A stretch of DNA of 64,000 nucleotides from DASXHZ01 sp036488085. Its GTDB lineage: Bacteria; Acidobacteriota; Thermoanaerobaculia; Gp7-AA8. Every line of letters begins with the position of its first letter. The first letter of the stretch is position 1. Shown here one piece after another: positions 35,287 to 44,457 of this stretch. The DNA lies in assembly GCA_036488085.1 (NCBI GenBank), contig DASXHZ010000065.1:1-64000 (forward strand), written 5' to 3'. The notes under the pieces were generated by a model. It saw only the letters and a program-made list of their open reading frames with translations. It ran no database searches and had not been told where the DNA came from. The position numbers and the translations under genes are program-made.

Positions 35287-35517
35287 GACGAGCATGTCAC
35301 TTCGATGGATGTGACATGCACTTCGTTCGAACAGCATGTGCCTTCGATCGAACAGCACGTTCCTTCGATCGAACGGCATGCGCCTTCGATCGAAGAGCAC
35401 GTCGCTTCGATCGAACGCCATGTGTCTTCGATCGAAGAGCACGTCCCTTCGTGCGAAGAGCGTGCGCCTTCGATCGAAGAGCGCGTTGCTTCGTTCGAAC
35501 ACGATGTCGCTTCGATC
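35287..35517. repeat. Eleven-unit 21-bp tandem repeat
   Basis: Eleven contiguous copies of a degenerate 21-mer with core GAASAGCAYGTNNCTTCGATC (S=C/G, Y=C/T). Most junctions create the palindrome TTCGATCGAA, so an inverted-repeat site recurs every two helical turns. In one + frame each unit codes a heptad such as EQHVPSI or EEHVASI, and changes at the His and Val codons are mostly third-position (CAT/CAC, GTC/GTG/GTT). That frame opens only after a stop at 35269-35271 and has no ribosome-binding site, so coding is uncertain. The rest of 34918-35727 shows no gene. Confidence 0.85.
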
Positions 35518-35727
35518 GAACGGGACTGCCATTCCGGTCCCGGGCTTGCCGGACGCGTCACTCCGTATTCATTTGGAGGTAGGGATTCAGACGCTAGCGT
35601 CACTCCTTACCAGTGACGGTCGGAAACTCACCGCAAGATTGGTAAGCGCGAGTCCATGAGCGGCTCGTTGATCTGAAACAGAGCGGCGCTGCCGCGCATG
35701 AGAGTCGTGTGCCGAAGGAGGCCATTC

Positions 35728-36699
35728 ATGGGATCTGTAGTCCGAAAAATCGCGGTCGCGATCATTGTGGTGCTGATGGCAATTCCGCTGTTGGCACAAG
35801 AAGAGGGTATTGGCATCAATCGTAGGTCTTCGATCATCCCGGACTCCGAAAGGCGCTTGTTTTTCACCGCGAAGACGTCGCGTGCCATCGGACACTCCAC
35901 GTTTGCCGTCACGGCCGTCGGATCCTCGACCTCTTACGCTGACTTCGAGGCTTTGGCCGATCAGCAGGCCTTCTCGCTCAGGGCTTACGGATCAGCCTTC
36001 AATACCTTCATGCACGCGGGACTCGATCTCCACGACATGGCCGAGTTCTGGTCGGACCAACTCGTGTCCGGTACGAACCGCGGCCTCCTGATCGGCACCG
36101 GATTCGGCGTCACGGGCGGCCCGCCGGTCATCTTCGCGACGAGCAATACCGTTCGCATGCGCCTGACCGGCGACGGAAGAGTGTCCATCGGCGAGCCGGC
36201 GGACAACACTGCGTACATGCTGAACGTGAACGGAGCGATCAATGCTTCCGGCGCGATCACCGGTGCCACGGTAATCAATGCGACCTTCCAGGACGTTGCC
36301 GAGTGGGTACCCGCTTCGCCTGACGCCTTGGAGCCGGGAACGGTCGTCGTCCTCAACCCGGAGAACGGAAGCCGCGTCATACCTTCAGCCGAAGCGTATG
36401 ACACGACGGTTGCGGGTGTCGTCTCCGCTCATCCCGGAATCGTCCTCGGCAAGCCGGGCGATGGAAAAGCTCAAGTCGCGACCACGGGACGCGTGAAGGT
36501 CAAGGTGGACGCGAACAAATGCGCCATCCGCGTCGGCGATCTCCTGGTCACGAGCGACGTCGCCGGAACCGCGATGAGATCGGAACCGATGCTCGTCAAT
36601 GGGCGCCGCTTCCATCAGCCGGGGACGATCATCGGAAAGGCGCTCGAGCCGCTCGCATCGGGAACGGGTGAGGTTCTCGTTCTCCTCTCGCTCCAGTAG
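35728..36699 (+). CDS. Secreted protein with repeat/tail-fibre-like C-terminal domain
   Basis: 323 residues from ATG 35728, preceded by GAAGGAGG at a proper distance; earlier in-frame codons lack this. A signal peptide (VVRKIAVAIIVVLMAIPLLA) precedes the mature part. The middle contains a phage-fibre-like MLNVNGAINASGAITGATV stretch, and the C-terminal 140 residues (AEWVPASPDALEPGTVVVLN to the end) form a beta-rich domain seen in secreted proteins next to RHS genes. No catalytic motif recognised. Its 3' end has decayed duplicate copies immediately downstream. Confidence 0.7.
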   Translation: MGSVVRKIAVAIIVVLMAIPLLAQEEGIGINRRSSIIPDSERRLFFTAKTSRAIGHSTFAVTAVGSSTSYADFEALADQQAFSLRAYGSAFNTFMHAGLDLHDMAEFWSDQLVSGTNRGLLIGTGFGVTGGPPVIFATSNTVRMRLTGDGRVSIGEPADNTAYMLNVNGAINASGAITGATVINATFQDVAEWVPASPDALEPGTVVVLNPENGSRVIPSAEAYDTTVAGVVSAHPGIVLGKPGDGKAQVATTGRVKVKVDANKCAIRVGDLLVTSDVAGTAMRSEPMLVNGRRFHQPGTIIGKALEPLASGTGEVLVLLSLQ

Positions 36700-36717
36700 G
36701 AGGTCCCGATGACGCCC

Positions 36718-36788
36718 AGAAAGGCCCTCGCCCGAGCCCCCTCGCGCCAGGAACCGGCGAGATCCTCGTTCTTCTTCCGCTGCAATAA
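36718..36788 (+). pseudogene. Decayed copy of the preceding gene's 3' end
   Basis: The segment aligns with the end of the 35,728 gene: after one indel it reads L-A-P-G-T-G-E-I-L-V-L-L-P-L-Q-stop against the intact L-A-S-G-T-G-E-V-L-V-L-L-S-L-Q-stop. Nucleotide matches are frequent with many third-position differences, as expected for a once-functional paralogue that lost its front part. It makes the upstream ATG at 36709, despite a good ribosome-binding site, an unlikely start for the next gene. Confidence 0.6.
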
Positions 36789-36828
36789 CGACGATTTTGC
36801 CTGGACAGGAGCGCATATGCGTCGTTTT

Positions 36829-36860
36829 CTGATGTTTCTCACTTGCTTTCCCTGCAATAG
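36829..36860 (+). pseudogene. Possible third copy of the same gene end
   Basis: A shorter stretch reads D-V-S-H-L-L-S-L-Q-stop in one frame, ending TAG at 36858-36860, similar to the G-E-V-L-V-L-L-S-L-Q-stop ends at 36699 and 36788. Only about 30 bp align, so this may be coincidence; the ordered spacing and the following AGGAGG support a real tandem remnant. Confidence 0.35.
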
Positions 36861-36876
36861 ATCGACAGGAGGACCT

Positions 36877-37515
36877 GTGCCCAATGCCTTCAGCCTAGTG
36901 GCTCTCCTGCTGACGATTTCTCTCGCGTCCATCGCTCATGGCGATCCGACGGTGACTTTCGCCCCGACTTCTTTCGCCGTGTCAAATGTCAGTCCCGGCG
37001 GCAAGATCATGGTCTGTGGCGTCGGAGACTCACGCGTTGACGGCTCGGAGCTCATCAGCAAACAGAGTGCGGTGATCGTTGCGGATGCCAACGGGCACCT
37101 CGACGTCAAGATCGATCACCCAGCGTTCCGGTCGATCTGGCTGATCGTCGACCTCAAGGCTGACACCTATTTGGTCGCGACGCCGCCAGGGTACCGAGCG
37201 GTAACGATGCACGTCGCGCCGTCAATCACATCGAATCTGGACGTGCTGAACACTTTCCGGCCGCTGTCGTTCATCTTTGTCGCCCACGCGCCCCTTGGCG
37301 CATGGGAAACGTTCGCCGGAGACGGCAGCGCCTCAGATGACGACAAGCGCGCCGACGGCAAAGTGACGGCTGCGCTCCACCGGTTTACGCCGATCGGAGA
37401 CAGCCCGCCGTCGCCGGCCCATCTCACGCCAGGGGATATCGTGCTGACCGTCGATCCGTCCTCGATGACTTACGCGGCGTTCCGCGTGCCGAAGGGAGGA
37501 TCCGGTGCGCCGTAA
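36877..37515 (+). CDS. Secreted protein of unknown function
   Basis: 212 residues from GTG 36877, preceded by AGGAGGA at 36867-36873. The N-terminus PNAFSLVALLLTISLASIAHG is a signal peptide; the mature part is beta-rich (VTFAPTSFAVSNVSPGGKIM, DGKVTAALHRFTPIG). Alternative starts at 36817 (ATG) or 36709 (ATG) would put the signal peptide in the interior and run through gene remnants. It overlaps the large RHS gene by 11 bp, indicating co-expression. Family unknown. Confidence 0.65.
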   Translation: MPNAFSLVALLLTISLASIAHGDPTVTFAPTSFAVSNVSPGGKIMVCGVGDSRVDGSELISKQSAVIVADANGHLDVKIDHPAFRSIWLIVDLKADTYLVATPPGYRAVTMHVAPSITSNLDVLNTFRPLSFIFVAHAPLGAWETFAGDGSASDDDKRADGKVTAALHRFTPIGDSPPSPAHLTPGDIVLTVDPSSMTYAAFRVPKGGSGAP

Positions 37516-40500
37516 AACGTTTGCCGCGCTGCTCCCGCTTCTCCTTTCTGCCGCTGCAGTCTTGGCGGACGACCCGATGAACAACACCCGTGGCTTCTCA
37601 GCCGCGGGAGCCTTTGCCGCCGGCGATGGCGACGTGATCAACATCTTCAACGGCAACCTGACCATTCCGATAGCGACACAGTCGTATCCGCTGAACGCCG
37701 GCATGTCGTTCTCCGTGCACGTGGTGTATACGGGGATCCCGTGGGACTTCCCCACGGTCACCGACGGTTTTCTCGGTGTCAGGCGACTGCCAATTCCCAA
37801 TCGCCGCTCCAATGCCGGTTTGGGCTGGCGGGTGAGTATAGGGCGGATGATTTCACCGAACGACGGCTCCAATCCGAGCTGTCCCGGAATGTGCACCGGC
37901 GGTGGCTCGACTCTTCCTTCTACCTGGACATACGAATCGCCTGACGGCGGGGATCACATCTTCTATTCGACGCTGCACCCGAACGAAACCGCCGATCCCA
38001 ATGGCAAGGTGTTCTTCACCCGCGACGACACATATTTGCGCTTGACGCTCGATTCCACGGCCGGAACCGAGCGCATCGACTTTCCGGATGGGAGCTCGCA
38101 ACTCTTCGACGATGCGGGCCGCCTTAAACAGTTGCAAACGCCTTTCGACAGCAGTTCCTCGCCGAGCATCACGGTCGAGTATATGTCCGGGTATCACGCG
38201 AGCAATGTCAGCCCGTGTCCCGACCTAGACGCCGACCTCTGCTGGAAGATCAACGACTTCACCGGCGATGGATCGACGCCGACGCGGACGCATTGGGTGA
38301 CGTTCATCGACGACTCTTACAGCGAGCCAACCGGCTACACCGGTACAGCCTATCGCGCGAACAAGATCATCCTCGCAGGCGTCGCCTCGGGCGACTCCTC
38401 CTGCTCGTCGAGGCCGAGCTCACTCACGTATCAATTTCAATATGCCAACGCCGGAGGAAGCGCTGATCAGGCCTTGGCGACAGATTCAGTCGCATGCTAC
38501 GAGCGCGCGTCGACGACGCCGGCCTCATACACGGTGCCGCTGTTGCAGCGTATCGTCATGCCCGATGCGTCCGCCGGAAGCAGCGCGCCGAACTATTCGT
38601 TCAGCTACTATCAGAACGACTACCAGCAGACGACGCCGCAGTGCAGTCAAGGTTCTCTGCAGCAGTTGACGCTCCCGACACTTGGCGCGATCTCCTATAC
38701 ATATCAAAACTACTTCGACTCGATGGTCGAGGGAGGAATGGAAGGAAGTGGTAAGCCATTTACACCCGGCGTCAAGACTCGAGTTCGCAATGGTGCAACT
38801 TGGACATACGTGCCATTGGCGACGCCAAGCGAGTTCTATCTGGAGCCTAATTGCGAAAGCCCTTGCGATGAGCTGCCGCGCGAATTCGTTGTGACGGTTT
38901 CGAAGCCGGAAAGCGCGCCACAGAAAGGCGACAACATGACTGAGAAGTACTATTTCTCAGTCGCGAAGAAATGGGCGGCCGCTGATGGTTACATTTCGGA
39001 AGAGTACGGTCTACCAATCACGCACCGTGCGGGAACGTCGTTCGCTCCTGATACCTCGTTGACGTACTATCTCTCTTCGGAGATCTACTCCGCGGCCGGC
39101 AACCTGCTTAGAACCAACTACGCCGTGTACGAACGCGACGCCGATGGTCCCCAGAGCCACAGTTCCAATGACAACGATCCGCGTGTCTTCGCCTCGGCGG
39201 TCGTCTTCAACGACGACGACCCTTGCGGAACTGCCGCGCCATGTCCAAAGTACATCACCACGTGGCATCCGAGTACGAACGCGTCGGAGGGCTTCGATGG
39301 GCTGGGCCACTATCGAACGACGACGACCGGTGACTTCGGCTTCACGTCGTCGACGACGTACCAGCCAAGTGTGCGGTCATCGTTCACCGATTTCAATGCG
39401 GGTAGTGGGAAATACGTTTTGAACAACACGACGCCGGTGACGATCCCCAGCACATGGATCCTCGGCACTTTCTCCCATCACGATGCTACCGAGGGGGGCG
39501 TGACGATCCGTGGCGACACCTGTTTTAATTCGAAGGGCAAGCCGACGCGCACCCGTCTGCGACGTAAGGCGACCGAGACCAGCGTTAACGACCTCGTCAC
39601 CGACCTGACGTACAGCACGGACGCCGCATCGCTGGGCGACGTGGGATCGGAGAAAACGTATGGCGGCGACTCCCCTGGGATGACGACCGACCCCGGGGCG
39701 TCGCTGTGCACTGCCAACTCGATTTCCGGGACTCCATACGCCGTCGGCTACCTCTACCAATACGGTGTCCGCGCGACGGCGCAGTATTACGACGGGATCA
39801 CCGCGCTGAGCGGTACGAAGTTTCTGGATTTGACGGTCGACGCCAGCGGCCAAGTCTCGAGCTCCTCAGACTCGGCGGGAGTGTCGACCGGCTACTGCTA
39901 CGATCCCCTCTTCAGGGTCACGAAAGTGACGCATCCCTCGACCGCCGATGTGACCTACACATACACCGCGGCGTCGGCGAGTGTTTCCCCGTCGGTCACG
40001 GAGGAGCAGAAGAACGGCGGTACGACCTTCCTGTCCCGAACGTACACGTACGATCCCTATGGGCGGCTCACGAAGGAGTCGCATGCTATGCCGAGTGCTC
40101 AAACAGCGACACGAACGACAACGTACGACGTCTTCGACCGCAAACTACTGGTCGCCGAGTGGGATTACTCCGCATCGCCCACTCATAAGACGGAGTTTGG
40201 GTACGACCCGTTCGGGCGTGTGAAGTCTGCAGCGCTTGCCGACGGCAGTGTGATCGGAAGCACGTGGACCGGCGTTTCGACGTTGACGAAGAGCTCCAGT
40301 GTTGCAACCGGTTCCGCGCCGGCATTCACCACCGCGACGACGACGGAAACGTACGATTCGGCAGGTCGGCTGGTGTCGGTGACGGAACCGAATCAGACTC
40401 TGACCACCTACGGTTACGATGTGGCCGGACATCTCGTCCAGGTGTGTATGAACTCGACCTCGAGCGGGTGCGGCCAGACCAGGGCGTTCAATTACTCGTA

Positions 40501-42340
40501 CAGCTCGACGACCGACGGCCGCGGCTTCCTTCACAGCGAGACGCATCCGGAGAACGGAACGGTCTCGTATACCTATGATCAGAAGGGTCACGTCCTATCC
40601 AAGTCTTTTCCGTCGAGCGCGCCGCAGGACCTGACTTTTTCCTACGACAAGGCCGAACGGCTGATGACGGTCAACGGCAGATCGGGAACCGGCTCGACCT
40701 ACCGGATGATGAAGAGTTTCACCTACGGCGGGGCCAGCGGCACATCCCTCGGGCGGCTCCTAACGGCAACGCGCGAGAACTACGGTGTCGGTGACGCCGG
40801 CGCGCAAATCGAGGTTCAGGAAGCCTACGGGTATGACACGGCGGGGCGACAGAACGCGAAGACCACCGTGATCAGGAACGTGACGACGAGCACGATTCTC
40901 AAGACGCTATCTCAGGGCGAGTCGTTCGATCTCGCCGGCGAGTCGACCACCATCAATTATCCGGCATGCGACTCCGGTTGCGGTGCTCCCACTTTTACGA
41001 GCGTCGCGCCGACGTTCACCAGCGGCTTCCTGACCGGAGTGACAGGGTATGCGACCTTCGGTTATGCGGCGAGTGGCATGACGACCGGCGTGCAACATCT
41101 TCACAGCGATGGGTCGAACGGGATACTGGACAGCTACACGCCGGACTCGAACGGCATGCCGCGCCCGTCGTCCATCTCCTTCGGTTCGTGGTCGCCCTGT
41201 ACGGGTGCGGCCATCTCGACGGATGTCGGCGATAAGACCGTCAACGGTGGAGCGACAGCGTCGCTCTCCGTGAGTGCGACTGGATCGTCACCAGTGACGT
41301 ATCAGTGGTATGACGCCGGGACGACCGCGCCCGATCCGTCCAACCCGACGGGTGCCGCCATCGGCGGTCAGACGGCGACGACGTATACGACGCCTGCTTT
41401 GACGGCCGATCACTACTACTACGTCGTGGTGTCGAACGCATGCAAGCGTCTGATCAGTCACGTCGCTCACATCACGGTCAATACGTGTAACGCACCGGCC
41501 ATCTCTTCGCAGGCATCGGATTCACCAGTGCCGTACCAGGGGGTTGCGCATCTTTCGGTAGTCGCTACCGGCTCGGCGACGCTGCACTACCAGTGGTATC
41601 GCCTCACCGGCGGGACTTCGACGGCGGTTGGCACAGACAGTAGCGCGTTTTCGAGCCCATCCCTGACGGCGACTGCTCGCTATTGGGTTCGCGTGTCGAA
41701 CACGTGCGGTTCGGCGACCGCCGATAGCCCCGTCTTTGTGGTGGCCGTGGTACTCCCAACGCCTGTCACGCCCGCTGCCGCAGCGAGCGACGGGACGCAC
41801 ATATCAATCACGTGGCCGGCGTCATCGGGCGCTGTACAGTACGTTCTTCAGCGCCGGGAGTCGGCCGCCGGATACCACAACGTGGCCGGGGATCCACTCT
41901 CCACGACGTCCTACGTCGACACCGTGAGTGCCGGGAATTCCGTTTACGTATATCGCGTCGAGGCCACCGATGGCGACGCGAGCGCGTCGGCGTTCAGTGG
42001 ACCGGACGCTGCAACGACATTTTCGTTCAGTGCGATCACCGCGGGACAGACGAAGATTGCGTACACCAACTTCGACGAAGTTCGAACGGCGATCAATCTC
42101 CTGCGGACGGTCGCGGGCTCCGCTTCGGTTGCTTGGACGGACATCCTTCCGGCCGGTACGACCCCGCCGGCGGTCGGCGGGCGAATACTGGCGCAGTATC
42201 TCATCTCTCTCCGCAGCTCTATGGATGCTGCTCGCTCTTCCCTCCTGCTGCCCGCGCTGTCATATGCCGATCAGCCAGTGAGTGCGGGGACGACGATCTT
42301 GAAAGCTCACATGACGCGGCTGCAGTCGGGGGTGCAATGA
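37505..42340 (+). CDS. Large secreted RHS/YD-repeat protein, N-terminal half of a split RHS system
   Basis: 1611 residues from GTG 37505. Signal peptide (RRKTFAALLPLLLSAAAVLA), an RHS-type beginning (NIFNGNLTIPIATQSYPL...SNAGLGWRVSIGRMI), then many YD repeats such as YGYDVAGHLVQVC and YSYDKAERLM from about residue 640 to 1180. Two Ig-like domains follow (about 1240-1420), one FN3-like domain, and a C-terminal region with I-x3-H/F-x-x-x-R-x-A repeats seen in secreted Acidobacteriota proteins. The conserved RHS core that normally precedes a toxin tip is absent here and lies in the next gene, whose ATG overlaps this stop. Confidence 0.85.
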   Translation: MRRKTFAALLPLLLSAAAVLADDPMNNTRGFSAAGAFAAGDGDVINIFNGNLTIPIATQSYPLNAGMSFSVHVVYTGIPWDFPTVTDGFLGVRRLPIPNRRSNAGLGWRVSIGRMISPNDGSNPSCPGMCTGGGSTLPSTWTYESPDGGDHIFYSTLHPNETADPNGKVFFTRDDTYLRLTLDSTAGTERIDFPDGSSQLFDDAGRLKQLQTPFDSSSSPSITVEYMSGYHASNVSPCPDLDADLCWKINDFTGDGSTPTRTHWVTFIDDSYSEPTGYTGTAYRANKIILAGVASGDSSCSSRPSSLTYQFQYANAGGSADQALATDSVACYERASTTPASYTVPLLQRIVMPDASAGSSAPNYSFSYYQNDYQQTTPQCSQGSLQQLTLPTLGAISYTYQNYFDSMVEGGMEGSGKPFTPGVKTRVRNGATWTYVPLATPSEFYLEPNCESPCDELPREFVVTVSKPESAPQKGDNMTEKYYFSVAKKWAAADGYISEEYGLPITHRAGTSFAPDTSLTYYLSSEIYSAAGNLLRTNYAVYERDADGPQSHSSNDNDPRVFASAVVFNDDDPCGTAAPCPKYITTWHPSTNASEGFDGLGHYRTTTTGDFGFTSSTTYQPSVRSSFTDFNAGSGKYVLNNTTPVTIPSTWILGTFSHHDATEGGVTIRGDTCFNSKGKPTRTRLRRKATETSVNDLVTDLTYSTDAASLGDVGSEKTYGGDSPGMTTDPGASLCTANSISGTPYAVGYLYQYGVRATAQYYDGITALSGTKFLDLTVDASGQVSSSSDSAGVSTGYCYDPLFRVTKVTHPSTADVTYTYTAASASVSPSVTEEQKNGGTTFLSRTYTYDPYGRLTKESHAMPSAQTATRTTTYDVFDRKLLVAEWDYSASPTHKTEFGYDPFGRVKSAALADGSVIGSTWTGVSTLTKSSSVATGSAPAFTTATTTETYDSAGRLVSVTEPNQTLTTYGYDVAGHLVQVCMNSTSSGCGQTRAFNYSYSSTTDGRGFLHSETHPENGTVSYTYDQKGHVLSKSFPSSAPQDLTFSYDKAERLMTVNGRSGTGSTYRMMKSFTYGGASGTSLGRLLTATRENYGVGDAGAQIEVQEAYGYDTAGRQNAKTTVIRNVTTSTILKTLSQGESFDLAGESTTINYPACDSGCGAPTFTSVAPTFTSGFLTGVTGYATFGYAASGMTTGVQHLHSDGSNGILDSYTPDSNGMPRPSSISFGSWSPCTGAAISTDVGDKTVNGGATASLSVSATGSSPVTYQWYDAGTTAPDPSNPTGAAIGGQTATTYTTPALTADHYYYVVVSNACKRLISHVAHITVNTCNAPAISSQASDSPVPYQGVAHLSVVATGSATLHYQWYRLTGGTSTAVGTDSSAFSSPSLTATARYWVRVSNTCGSATADSPVFVVAVVLPTPVTPAAAASDGTHISITWPASSGAVQYVLQRRESAAGYHNVAGDPLSTTSYVDTVSAGNSVYVYRVEATDGDASASAFSGPDAATTFSFSAITAGQTKIAYTNFDEVRTAINLLRTVAGSASVAWTDILPAGTTPPAVGGRILAQYLISLRSSMDAARSSLLLPALSYADQPVSAGTTILKAHMTRLQSGVQ

Positions 42341-44154
42341 TGCGATCGGTCAGTCGCCTGGTTTCGGTTCTTCTGTTTGCCGTCTGCACAGTGACTCTGT
42401 CGGCGAAGCCGTACATCGTGGTATTGAGCGGAAAGTCGCCGGTCACCCCGGCTACCATGAGCGCAACTGGCGGGTCAGTGATCGAACGGTTCGCCGACCA
42501 CCTGATCGTGGATCTGCCTCCGGACGGCGTGGAGTTGCTGTGCCACGATCCGGGCGTGAAGTACCTGGAGTTGATTGGGGAGGCGGAGCCGCGCTCATCT
42601 GAGCCGCTGGCGAGCAATCCTTCGAGGGCGCGTATCGAAGCGTGGACGCCCCCCGCGTGGTCTTCGGGCGCGTACAACTACGACGGCACGGGCAACATCT
42701 ACGCGATCGGGACGGCCAGCAGCCCGGCGAGCGATGGGACGAGGAACACGTACACTTACGACTTGAATTCGCGGCTGGCGACGTGGACGGGGCCCGGCTC
42801 CTGGTCGGAGAGTTACACGTACGACGAGTACGGGAACATGACCGCGAAGACGATGGGCGCGTCGACCATGAACATGCCGGTCACGACGGCCACGAATCAC
42901 CTGACCGCGGAAAGCTACGATACGGCCGGTAATCGGACATCGTCATCAACCTCCCCGTCGCACGCGTACGCATACGACTCGGTGAACATGATCGTGAAGG
43001 ATCAGGAGGGGGCTTCCGCTGCGAACTGGTACGTCTACACGGCTGACGACGAGCGGATTGGGGTGCTCAGCGGCGACAACTGGACCTGGAGCCTGCGCGG
43101 GTCTGACCACGAGGTTCTGCGCCAGTTCAAGAGCGTGAACAGCGCGCCGTCGAGCGCCTGGACCTGGGTCGAGGACTACGTCTACCGCGGAAGTCAGCTG
43201 CTGGCATCCGAGCGTGTCCCGGAAGAGGGCGGCCGCCGCCAGTTCCACCTCGACCACCTCGGCACCCCACGCATGATCACGAGCCCGAGCGGCGTCCTGA
43301 TCGCGCTGCACGACCTGACCCCCTTCGGGAGCGACATGTCGCAGTGTAACCAGGAGACGGGCGTCGGGTTCGATCGCGAAGAGCCGCGCCGGTTCACAGG
43401 GCATGAGCGGGACTTCGCGGCCGATGGCTGCGACCTGACCGCGCTTGATTACATCCATGCGCGGCAGTACAACGGAGTGACAGCAAGATTTCTCTCTGTA
43501 GATCGTCTCGACGGTGCGGCAGGCGCACCACAAACGTGGAACCGTTACGCATACGCTCTAAACTCGCCAATTCGTAAACTCGACGTGGACGGTCGTGACG
43601 CTGCCGACGGACTGACGCTTATGCGAATCGCGCTCATCGGATACCTACTGAAGCCGTATTTCGATCCGAAGGTACAGGTCGGCATCGGTAGCGCGAAACT
43701 TGCGGCAAAACTTCTGAGTCCGAAGATCGGGATAAAGGGCGCCAATTATGTTGGCGTGAACCTAACGAATACTCTAACTCGGGGGAACAGCGCCAACACC
43801 CTAGATATCACGGTTCAGGCCGGAGGCCTTGGAGGTGAGGCGGTCATCACCTTTCACGGGGCAGTGCCAGTCTTTGGAGGCCCGCTCACCGTCGATGAGT
43901 TATATGCGATGGCGGGCCCTTTTGAGAAAAGTATCTTTCACGACGTTTCAGACAAATTCTCGACTGGCATTGGAATCGGTGGCAGTGTAACGGTCGACCA
44001 AAAATTGGATCAACTGCTTCCTGCGCTTTTTGAAGCGATGGCATCTTCAACTCCGGAGTTGGTGATACAGGTCGAGCAAGAGCTCGAGAGCCAAGGCTAC
44101 CAAATCATTGATGGGCAATTAGTACTCGTCATGTCTAAAGCGAAGACGCAATAG
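42337..44154 (+). CDS. Secreted RHS core protein with novel C-terminal tip
   Basis: 605 residues from ATG 42337 (TGATG-type overlap with the upstream stop). A second signal peptide (RSVSRLVSVLLFAVCTVTLSA) is followed by an inhibitor-I9-like segment (KPYIVVLSGK ... DPGVKYLELIGE), several YD repeats, and the RHS core: FHLDHLGTPRMITSPSG, RRFTGHERDF, LDYIHARQYNGVTARFLSVD, and NRYAYALNSPIRKLDVDG. The remaining 184 residues (from 43600) are a variable tip in locally AT-richer DNA, typical of polymorphic toxins. Together with the 1611-residue protein it would complete an RHS shell. Confidence 0.85.
   Translation: MMRSVSRLVSVLLFAVCTVTLSAKPYIVVLSGKSPVTPATMSATGGSVIERFADHLIVDLPPDGVELLCHDPGVKYLELIGEAEPRSSEPLASNPSRARIEAWTPPAWSSGAYNYDGTGNIYAIGTASSPASDGTRNTYTYDLNSRLATWTGPGSWSESYTYDEYGNMTAKTMGASTMNMPVTTATNHLTAESYDTAGNRTSSSTSPSHAYAYDSVNMIVKDQEGASAANWYVYTADDERIGVLSGDNWTWSLRGSDHEVLRQFKSVNSAPSSAWTWVEDYVYRGSQLLASERVPEEGGRRQFHLDHLGTPRMITSPSGVLIALHDLTPFGSDMSQCNQETGVGFDREEPRRFTGHERDFAADGCDLTALDYIHARQYNGVTARFLSVDRLDGAAGAPQTWNRYAYALNSPIRKLDVDGRDAADGLTLMRIALIGYLLKPYFDPKVQVGIGSAKLAAKLLSPKIGIKGANYVGVNLTNTLTRGNSANTLDITVQAGGLGGEAVITFHGAVPVFGGPLTVDELYAMAGPFEKSIFHDVSDKFSTGIGIGGSVTVDQKLDQLLPALFEAMASSTPELVIQVEQELESQGYQIIDGQLVLVMSKAKTQ
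43600..44154 (+). other. Candidate toxin tip domain of the RHS protein
   Basis: 184 residues after the conserved core end (LDVDGRD). Composition changes to Lys-, Ile- and Asn-richer with lower GC than the shell, which suggests recent exchange. The first 50 residues are hydrophobic/basic (LMRIALIGYLLKPYFDPKV), then a glycine-rich beta-like part (TVQAGGLGGEAVITFHGAVP) and an acidic helical end. I see no known nuclease, deaminase or protease motif. Being followed by a membrane protein, a membrane-acting toxin is one possibility; this is inference. Confidence 0.5.
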
Positions 44155-44163
44155 GGTGGGGCC

Positions 44164-44457
44164 ATGCTGAAAACTAACGTCAGGCGCTCCGCGATTGCGC
44201 TCTGGACCGGTGGGTTGCTTCTCGCGGCGTGGTTAAATGGCGGCGGCATAGTAACGTCGCAGAAGGCCCTAGTTGTCGTCGCGATCCTATTGGGTGCCTT
44301 ATCGATAGGTGCTATCCTGACGGTGGCAAGCCGCTGGTTCAGAATGCTAGTCATCTTATCTGACGTTCAGTTCCAACAGAGGCGTGGCTTTGTTGTAGCC
44401 GTAGCGTTCACGAGTATGCTGATGAGTGCGATATGCCTTTACAAGGCGTGGTCTTAA
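44164..44457 (+). CDS. Small three-helix membrane protein, candidate immunity protein
   Basis: 97 residues, ATG 10 bp after the RHS stop. Three hydrophobic segments (AIALWTGGLLLAAWL, LVVVAILLGALSIGAILTVA, FVVAVAFTSMLMSAICLY) separated by short basic turns. Gene order RHS tip then small orphan gene is the usual toxin-immunity layout. AT-richer than flanking genes, like the tip. No family recognised; immunity is deduced only from position and size. Confidence 0.55.
   Translation: MLKTNVRRSAIALWTGGLLLAAWLNGGGIVTSQKALVVVAILLGALSIGAILTVASRWFRMLVILSDVQFQQRRGFVVAVAFTSMLMSAICLYKAWS

Noticed and set aside
35287..35517. CRISPR array
   Set aside because: Units are contiguous 21-mers without spacers, and there are no cas genes.
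36709..36876. ATG 36709 as start of the secreted protein gene
   Set aside because: It has a good ribosome-binding site, but the 56 extra residues derive from frameshifted remnants of the previous gene and would bury the signal peptide.
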